The translations under genes and the position numbers were made by a program. Below are positions 50,704 through 61,100 of a stretch of 64,000 nucleotides of DNA, one piece after another; position 1 is the first letter of the stretch, and each line of letters opens with the position of its first letter. Where the stretch lies: the NCBI RefSeq assembly GCF_051106095.1, contig NC_135784.1, positions 151,191,428-151,255,427 of the forward strand, written 5' to 3'. The notes under the pieces were generated by a model, which did no database searches, was not told the origin of the DNA, and worked only from the letters and a program-made list of their open reading frames with translations. This DNA is from Pogona vitticeps. Lineage: Eukaryota > Chordata > Lepidosauria > Squamata > Agamidae.

Positions 50704-53700
50704 GGTTGCAGCTTTTCTAGTGCAATGGGATGCACTGTGAGATTACTCACTCTATTATACATGTTTCTTCTTTTATTTTAAAAATGAACAGTTACAGTAA
50801 ATGTAACAAGATGCTTCAGCATATACAATGGCCAAAAGCCCATTGCACAGTAAATCACACTAGAGTTGGGCCATTGAATCAATGAGGATTTGCAACTTTA
50901 TCATAGGAAGTCACAATTAGAATAGCCCCATTTGAATCAATGGAATTTATGGAGGAAATGACTAGAGATGGGCACCAACCACCAGTAAAGACCCGCCAGG
51001 CTGCTGCATCTGAGTGGGCGCCTGCCAGAGGACGTGGGGCTTTAAAGCACCAAACATCTGTTTGGCCCCTGAACAAATGGGCACAAACTGCCAAGCTGGT
51101 GGTTCATGCCCATCTCTTGAGTGGATTCATCAGTTCCCAGTTGATTCAGTGGACCTACTCTACCGCAGTTTACTGTGCTCAGCAATTGGATTTGGGCCAA
51201 TGTATGACAGGCCAAGGATTTCATTATTATGAATAGGGGTTACTCAAGCAGCAGTCTGCAAATTGTGTGCCCAAATACAACATCCTTGACAGCTGGCCTT
51301 CGAGTATCTTTTTAAATACCTCTCGAAGAAGTAGAACCCACCACTTCCCAAGGTATTTTGTGCCACGGCCATCTGCTCTTGCTGTTAGTGCATTTCCTAA
51401 AATTGATTTTTCCTAACTAAAATTGGGTTCCCTGCCATTTCCACCAATTGGTTCCAGTTGTGTTCTCTGGAGCAACACAGAAAAATATCCTCCACCTTCT
51501 GTGTGAACCTCTTCTGTGTGAACCTCCAATTAAAGAGTAAAACTGTTCCTCTCTCCACTTAACCTTCTCTCCTCCAGGTTGTTGCACTTGCCTGGAGCCA
51601 CCACATAAAAACAGCTCACAAGCACTCTCTCATCTGAGAGAAATACTGTATTATTTGACAGGGTTGGAGGGTGGGGACCGTAGAGGAGGAAGCAGGCCAC
51701 AAGATTTCTCAAGAGCCTTAAAAAGAAACATCCCAAAACCTGGGACTGGAATGAACATCTGAGCCTTTGAATTGGACTTTTGGTGGATAAGAAAGCTGTC
51801 CCTCCCACCTTGGCTAAGAACTGAGCTTGGCAAGTTTGCCCTCTAGACTACAGGAACTCTTTGGTTAGCCAAAGCGGTAGCTAAGCATGGCATCTTTCAT
51901 CCTGTTGTCTTTATCCCATTGTAACTACATTCACCAAAAAAAGAAAATTATCCCACAGACTGGATTTAAGAAAAGGAAGGTACTGGGAAGTGATTATGTG
52001 AATTGCCTATCGACTAATTAATGACAAAGTCTAACAAAGGCAAAAACACCCCCCCCATGGATGCAACCTGATTTCTTGGAGCACTATCGCCACCCTGTGC
52101 CTGACTTAAGTATTGTGCTGTCAAGTTGCACCCAATTTCAAGGTACAGGAGATACTAAAAGAGTGGTTCTGACCGAAAGACAGATGATATATAGAACAGC
52201 ATCTGAAAAGGCTCAAGTGGACTCACTGCATCAAAGCGATGTGATCCTTGAGATCCATGGAGCCCAGCTGGCGGCTGACCTCATACAACAGCTTGAGCCC
52301 TTGGTTTCCAGAGCCCCGACCATCAAATCGAACAAGCACCACACCCAAAGAGCTGGAGAGGACGGTATCCCAGTTGAGCTGGAATTTCTCAGTGGCCATC
52401 TGACTTCCTGGGACTTCAGGGCTGGGAAAAAAAGAGCCATCAGAGGCTGGAACAGTAACTAAATTCACATTGCTGGCCTTTGGTGCATTTGTATCTCAAG
52501 AAACAATCAAAACAATACCTTTGACCCTTGTCTATGACTGTTTAGAAGCTAAATGCCAGGGAAAACACCTCCCTTCTGGAACTTTATATAGATTCCAGGA
52601 GACATGGTGTTCTGTTCTGTTCTTTTCTTCAGTACAATAAGATGGTGGTGGTGGTAGTGGTGGGATAGTTTTGGTGTTTTAGACACCTGTTGTGTTGTTC
52701 CTCCAACCCACTTGAGTTTGGGGCTTGTCATCTACTTGGACTGGCACAGAAACTCTATTCCAGCTCTCTTGTTATCTAAATTCCAATAACTCAAGGGTAG
52801 GGGACCAATGGCCCTCCATATATTGAGAAACTACCAGTACCACCATGCTTCACCATTGGCCAGACTGGCTGAGAATGAGGGGAACTGGAGTCCAGAAGCT
52901 TCTGGAGGGACACAGATTCTCCAACTCTGTATTCACTGGAGGTACCAATTAAATCCTAGCCCAAAATCATCAACCCAAAGTAAATGCTATCAGAGTTGGA
53001 AGCTTTCTAGACCGTACCCTGGCAGAGGTGATAGTGGCCAAATCTAAAAACAGACTCCTGCCACACACAGCCACAAAAGAGTGCAAATCTAAACTATGTT
53101 TCCTGTGTTTGTTTGTTTTTAGTGGAACCTTTGTCAGCCTATTACCAATGGCCATGTTGAGCAGAGCTCATGGAAGTCCAAAAGAACTAGAGAGTCAAAT
53201 ATTTCCTGGCTCAAGTTGATCACCTGGAATTACTTAAGCTTTCCTCACAAGACTGGGGAAGAAAAAATGTCACCTCTGGATTGATGCAAGATCAAATGCT
53301 TCTATCTGGAGTGTGTAGAAGATTTTGAGGAGATGCCAGTACCCCGCCCTGTTCAGTACCCTGCCCTGACAGGCCTTTCTATCTGGCACCCTTCCCTCCT
53401 TCCCTCCATTATCTGATGCAAGCACCCAGATGTCAGCCTTGCCCTCCTCAAACTGCCCCCTCCCCACTGCTAGGTGAATCAATGCACAGATCCTGCAGAA
53501 GTGGAACAAGGAGGCAAGGCAAGGGTGAAGGGGTCACTCACAGCATCAGCAGCAGGGGACAGGAGGTGCACTGGTGTGGCGGCGGCAAGATCATGCGCAC
53601 AGAGAGGTCTGAGTCATAGCAATAAGAGGAAAGGAAGGTGATTGTGAGTACAGGATGGTAATCCCTCGTTCTTGTTCACAGAGCTGTCAGTCCAGTACAG

Positions 53701-54854
53701 TCCCAAGCCGTTTTGCTGTCTGAGATGGAGATCAAAATGGTGCCCACTCTCGTTTGTACAAAAGCCAACTAGATCAGCCATTTCAGTCTTACTTCAACAC
53801 TTCTAGGTCAATTAATTTTTGTAAGCCCCAGCTGTACCTTTTTGTAAGTACTATTCCAGAGGACATTGCTAGGCGTTCCCCTAATGTGTGGCTCCTAACC
53901 TCAAGGCCAATTTCTTTATTACAGGTAACTTATAATTACAGATGAAATCAAGCTAGTTTGCAGATATGTGACTGCAACGGTCTTCTGGGACTAAGAAATC
54001 GTTTTTTAAAAAGAAGAACATGATAGACATGTCACAAAATGTCTGAAGACCAGTCACAAAACAAAGGGCATTGATCCGCAAGCGACAAGAGGCTGCGGAG
54101 ATGTTCACATGTAACAAACCTAAATACTGTTGGTCTTGCTTCTTTCACACTGTCTTATCTCCATGAGGATGATTTTAATCATTTATCTATTTATCATGCT
54201 TGCAAATCTCTTGGTTAGGGAAACCCAGGGCCTTTAGTTCGCCAGACTTGAGCATAGCTCTTAAAAACAGAACCTTTTGGAGGTCATTAATTCATAGAGT
54301 CTCCAATTTATAGGTGCCTGACAACACAAACCTCCTGAAAACAACCATTCTCTGAGAGGGTGATTGTTGTAGTTTGTTGTGGTGGTTGTTGCTGCTGTTA
54401 TATACCATCAAGTCACTTATGACAAACTACTGAATTAATGACCTCCCAAAGATCCTGTCATGCTCGGGTTTGGTCAGCTTATACAAACTCAAGGCCATGG
54501 CTTTCTTTACTGATGTTCAGTATTATTTTTCCTAGCAGTCCTGTATTTTCCAGCAAGTCTTTGTCTTCTCTTGATGTGCCCCAATTATGACAGCTTATAT
54601 TTAATAGTTTTTGTTTCCACTGCAAGTTCCAGTGATCTAGTACCCAGATCTTTGTTTCTGGTGGTCCATAGTATCCTTGGGTAGTCTACAAAACATGAAG
54701 TCACACTAAATTGAGAGGCTTGGGGTGATCAGCTTCATATTCTCACCATAGCCAGCTAGCCGGAAAGAGCGAAATTCTACCAGTGGCATTTCTTTATGAA
54801 GAAGGCCATCTTTCAAGAGATGGTTGTCTTCCAGAAGGAGAAAGTCTGTGTTGG

Positions 54855-54889
<35 letters not shown>

Positions 54890-55049
54890 CAAATGGATTA
54901 GTGGCAACTGGGGAACCCTCTCCTCACAATTCACTTGTGAATAACAATTTTTAAAAACAACACTTCTCCATAAGATATATAATGAGCCAATCCCTTGCTT
55001 CATAGCTGATACAGTACTTATACAAAGCCAAAGTACTGTACAAACTTGT

Positions 55050-55089
<40 letters not shown>

Positions 55090-55090
55090 A

Positions 55091-55137
<47 letters not shown>

Positions 55138-58100
55138 AGCCCAGCCCTTGTCAAGGAGGCACCGTGGGGAACTGAACTCCCAACCTCTTGCTCCAAACCC
55201 ATTGAGCTTGTATATCTGAACAATAACTTTATTGAGATAAAAATATACTGCAAGTGTCTTCAAGTCACACAGAATTCTTCAGGCAGAGTCCTGCTTCTCT
55301 CTAAATTCATGGGTTATAAAGAAAGGAAGGGGGTGATGGGATACTGTACAAAAACTGGATTTAAATGGTGACAGAATGTAAAAAGGTACAGTCAACATAT
55401 GTAATATGACTCTTCTCAGAGACAGCATTTGTATGATAACACAACTATCTTGGCATAACTGAGTAAACAGCAATAATCAACTCTATTGAGTTTCTTTCTA
55501 ATTAGAAACTCTCCACCAGATGGCTTTCAGTGCAATCTGAAACACTTGGTGGTAAAGATGATGACATTTTGATGCTATTTAATGAACAGAATTAAAATAA
55601 GATGTGAGGAACAAGTGTGGCACTCCAGATAACCTTGGACTGCAACTCCCACAAGTTGTAGCCAGCCTAGCCAGTGGTGAGAGATGATAGGCATTGCTGT
55701 CCAACAACATCCAGGGGCCTGAAACTCCTCATCCTTGGTTGTAAACAGAGCTCGTTCCACAGTCTTCAGCTGCACACTGACTGACTTACCCAGCCCACCT
55801 CATGGGACATAGTGGACTTTACTTCTGAGTGAACATGTAAATGCTTGTGCTGTTACGATGATCAGGGGAAAAAAACAGTGGGGTTCAGTGGCCCTGCCAT
55901 CAGCCAGAGCAGGACAGTGGCTGGGGAGAATGGGTGAGATGTTTTCAGACGGGATTCCATGTCCTCTGTGGTCTCCAAGACAGGGAAAAATGAAGCTGCT
56001 TCACTGCCAGTGATAAGATCGGATTCAGTGGCTAAGTCATCTGTCATGGGATATACGGTTTCGGGAATGTCAGGAATGGGAGGCGTAAAAAGAAACATTT
56101 TAAATGTGGAGAGTGCTATAAACTGGGGAAGATTATATATTTTTATTTACATGTTAAGTTGGATTCTCTCACTTGTTTTATTTTCAAATGTTGGATTGTC
56201 AGATTTTTCAGGAAAGAGGTATCCATTTACACAAAACTGTGAGCATCAATTAATACTTTTATCACACCTTTAATTATTAAAACAACCGTGAGTAGTAACA
56301 GTTCTCCAGACATTCTTAAAATATGGGACCAACTGAACATTGTGACCAGCTCTTGAGCACACTCTTGTAAAAAAAAAGAAAGAAAAAAAAGTAGCAGAGT
56401 TCAAAGAAATGGAGGATGATCACGGGTGTGCGTGTGTGAGAGAGATATGCCACACCAGTTCACAGTCCAGGACTATGTGGATGTGCATGAAGCTTAAAGG
56501 CATCACAATTTCATTTTACCACCAAACGTTTCAGATTACACTGAAAGCCATCTGGTGGAGAGTTTTCTAATTAGAAAGAAAGAAATAAACTGTCAAGGTC
56601 CCCCAAGCTCTTATACTCACCATGAGGGTTATTGGTGAAATGAACAGAGACTTGCGGGATTCCAGGCCCTGTGGGGTGAAGCAAATTCAGGTTAGCATAT
56701 AACCTCTAGGCCAGGTATCTTACCCATCAAAAGGTCCGTTTGTGCTCCTGGAGTATATATACATATAGGTATCAGCCTGGCAAGGTTCATAAATAGGAAC
56801 CCTGGGAGGGCCAGGTTTTGCCATTCTGTTTAGAATGGCAAAACTTTGCCTCTCTGTCTCAAGTGTTTCTGTGTGCTGTCTAGGCAACATGAGTGACCAT
56901 TTGACCATGTTTTGAGTCTTCCCAGTTTCTCTACCCTACCCTCACCTCTGCAAATGTATTTACTTATTTAAACCCAGTTTTTGATGACTACAGGATACTA
57001 GGGTGTTTTTCCGATTAATTTTTTTAAAAAAATTAAACCATATTTCAGTTAACAAAAGCTCATGACAGCAATGTTTAGTGTAGATAACCATTGCAATTTA
57101 AAAAGTTAATTCTGTTCATTAATTTTCCTTTAGCTTTGCTCCCTTGGGATTGTGCTGGCAAATCTGAAACATGTCCCTTGCAATTGTCCATCCTGACCCC
57201 TCCCCCAGCAACACCAAATATTCTAGCTTTCCTAAGTATGAGCTGTTTGTAAAGCAGGACTAGGCAAAATGCAGGCCTGTGCCACCCAGTGTGCCCCCGG
57301 TGTTGTTGCTGTTTTTAATTATATAAAAAAACCTAATAACTGACTAATAAATCTAAACTTCAAAAACTTGTTTCTCAGTACTAATTTAAGTATGAAAGCT
57401 TCCATTATCATGCTCTTTCTAGAGTACTGGGGACCTAGCATTTTTTCTAGATGCTTGTCCAATACTTATCTTTCCCAAAGCTCAATTTTTTCATTTAGAG
57501 CTTACTGAAGTTTTCAGTAAGGCCGCCATGCAAGGCTCGTTTCTGCACTAAAACTAAAACAGTTGTGGTATTTTAAAGACTACGGCCAAAATCCTGTTAG
57601 TAATTTACACATGTGTTAAGTGAGATTGCCAAAATTGTGGCACTGATTGCTGCTAATTAATAAAGTGCTGTTCGTGTTCCTGGTCAGGTGACCAAGAACA
57701 CAATCAGCACCCTATTAATTAATGGTAATTTGTCACTGCCACTTATCCAATTGTCCTGACAGGAGGCGGAAGGGCGAGCCTCATTGCAAGGTTGAAGAGT
57801 GGCTTGCAGACTGCGAGCTCCGGAGTGACAGGAAGGGAGCGCAGAGCCCGTGGCAACAGCGGAAGGTGAGTGGACAGTCTGGTCCCAGGGGGCTGGACCC
57901 TCGTTAGGTCCACCTGTGCAGGGGTAGTCGTATACGAGTACCCCCATCTCTACTCAAGACTACCAATGCATGGACCGGCATGGTGAGGGACCGGGTGTCA
58001 AGGTAGGGACACAGCTGGGCAATCTGCCTCAGGTGGAAATAGGTGGATTAAAATGAAACATTTAAAAACCAAATTCACTAATTCACTTGGCTACGGGCGA

Positions 58101-61100
58101 GTCCACTTTGGCCAGTCTCTTACGAGAATGCACCCCTTAAATAACTGGCCCATCTGAAAATGGAAGCAATTTAAAAAGGAGGTTCCATGCACGTATGTGC
58201 TGTCCCACTTTAGACTTGACTAGTGGTGAAGAGGTACCAAGTATCACGTGTCAGCTTTCCATCCCTTCAGCCATTTTGTTGCTACTCTCAATGAGGTCTA
58301 GGTACAATGGCAAAGCTAGATCTGAGTTCGAGCGCAGGTCCATGTTCTGATGTGCCTGTGAAATACGACTGCCTTGCCCTGCAGAAACCTACCTTTGCAG
58401 AACAGTATAAAATGCCCTTTCTTAGGGCTGAACTTGACATCAACAAAGGAGCAGCCGGGGAGCAGACTGCAGGTCACACAGGTGCGGTTGAAGGAGCCGC
58501 TGAGGTCCACGCTGCCCAGGAAGAAGAGGAGGAGACACCATATCAAGAAGCCTTTCTCGTGCACAGAGACCCGAAGATGGAGGAGGGAGGCTGTGGCGGC
58601 CCCTTCCATCCCCATCTCCTCATTGGGAGGAACTGGTACATTAGTCAAAAGGATGTCATGCAAAAGAGTTGTGGTGGGAGGCAGAGAGCTCACATGCAAA
58701 TGAAGCTGAATGGAACACACTTACACTGCCCAGCCCTTCTCCTTGAAATCTTCCCCGCCCCCATCCTACTTTTTCTACAGAGACCTCGGGTTCAATCTTT
58801 ATAATTGCTATGCGGTCTACTCTCAGTTGTTTGCAACTCAACCTATTGGTGTGAAACCAAAGCAAGGGTGTAATCTTTCCCAGTTTATGCTTGCCTCCCT
58901 TCCTCTGTTTCTGTTGTGTTGAGGTTTAGACTGTAGGTGCGGGCGGGGGTGGGTGGGGTGGGGGCTGGGCACGCCAGTCCTTTGTTGTGCAAATCAAGCA
59001 AGAGGCTGTGCCTGCTGATAAATAATAAACAAATAAAGGCCCACTCTGCCTGATGAGGAGGTGCCTGCCTCCATGCAAGTAGTGTACTGTACTTTGCTCT
59101 ACCCACAGGCACCTTCCTGCCCCATGCCACAGATACGCTGGGGACGGCCAGCAGCTACTTCCATGCTATGCACATTAATTGATCAGACTGAGGAACAACC
59201 AAGAATACAAGAAAAGGGGTTGACTCATAGGGAAAATTGGGGGGGGGGGAGATTTGTATGCGCCACCACACAGTCCTCTTCCCATGTTCATTTTGCAGAT
59301 TATATTCCAATTTTTATATTATATTTCAGTCAATGTAAACTGGAATTCATTCTGGAAACAAAAATGGCTAAACTGAGGCTATTGTACTTTGGGCACATCA
59401 TGAGAAGACAAGCCTCACTGGCATGTGGGAAAAGCTGAAGGCAGCAGGAAAAGAGGAAAACTGAATATGAGATGGAGTGATTCCATAGAACCACAGCTTC
59501 GAGACTGAAAGACCTGAGCAGGGCTTTTAACACTAGAGTCTTTTGGAACTCATTAATTCATAGAGTCCTCATAAGCTAAAAGCAACCCAACACAGCACAT
59601 AATGATTTCTGACTGAATCATAAAATTCATTTGCTCAAGAGTAGTTAGATCCAATTTTATCCTCATGCCACCAGGTGGCAGGATCCTATTATTCACTTGA
59701 TCTTACATGCATACTATAATGACAATAATTACGAGCTGTCAACTTGATTCTGACTTGCAGCAAGATTTTCTAGTACAAAATATTCAGGACTGGTAAATCA
59801 GTCTTTCCTTCCAATAGTGTTTAGAGAATGTGCAGTTTGGACAATTCCAAGCGGCAAAATTAAGTTGGACGTCATAATTAAATGCTAAGCACTGATAGTA
59901 TGGTGTGGGCCAGATAACTCACCTGTACAAGTGTCTAGCGCTTGGCCTGTCTTCTGAACTCAGGAAGTATCTAGGAACAAGGAAGTGATTAGCCACAGCT
60001 AGGCACTCTTCCTTCCGTATACCATGGTCTGGAGGAGCTGCTGCAGACCAAGGAAGGTTCATGGAGTCCAAGTAGGTACTCACAGCCGTTTGATGTTCTC
60101 ATCATAGGCTAAGATCCTGGTGACGTCCCAGTTCCCAGAAGTAAGGAGGCGCACACTGCTCTCCTTGCGGCTCATCTGGGAGGGGAGATAAAAAAGGAAG
60201 GTGGTGATATTTGCAGTTTATTCCCAGAAATATTGCTAGAAGAGGCTGAGTGTTGTCATGCTCTCCCACCCCCTTTTTAGCTGATTCTCCTTTTATGTCT
60301 TCAGCAGTAGAACCTATATGAATTTCATCATGTTCATATCTATGCTTGGAAGAAAGGTCTACATGCTTTAATTTTTGTGTGTCAGATTGCTGATCAATGC
60401 TGAATTTGGAGGAGAGAGGAAGGTAGGACTCCTAGATGGGAAATGCTGTTGTTTGATGAAGATGGAGTTTCATGGTCTATTCAACATTTTGTTTAGGCAA
60501 AGACTGAGCCCCCCTTTCCTAATGCAAATTGTACGTTATGCCCATATGTGGCCACACAGGCAACCTTTCCTCACAACTCTGTTCTGGCTGCTTGCAAGGG
60601 AAGGCTGCCAAGATGACCAGACAGACACTAGCCTGTTCTGCTCTTGTACCCTGTAACAACAACCTAATGTGGATGTGATTCTTTTCAAAACATGGAGAGA
60701 AACCCTGTCACATTCTTCTTCAGCATTCTGCTGAACCCATTATTCTTATTTACTTGTAAATGGCTTCGTTTAATCATCTGTCACAAAACAAACTCTGATC
60801 TTTTGCTGTTTTTTGTTTTCTCTCCTAGCAAGACTTCTGTGCCTTAACACATTCTGTGCAAAATATACAGCGATTCTGAAAAAGGAGAAACTTTTCCCAC
60901 TCCACATCTCTGCCACCAAAAGCTTTGCCTGTTAAATTTCTGTCTGGCATGTAGACTTTAAAGACACAGGAGCCCTTCTATAATACATAGGTGCTGACTG
61001 TGGTGGTGAAATTCTGGTCTAGTTTGACGCCATGATAGTCCAAAAAAGTAACCTTTCCAAAGTCTGCTAGAAAAGAACAATCAACCCTAGAACTGAAAGA

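Noticed and set aside
54794-55253. Poly-Asp and poly-Met open frames
   Set aside because: Translations of the (ATC)n repeat; no flanking coding support.
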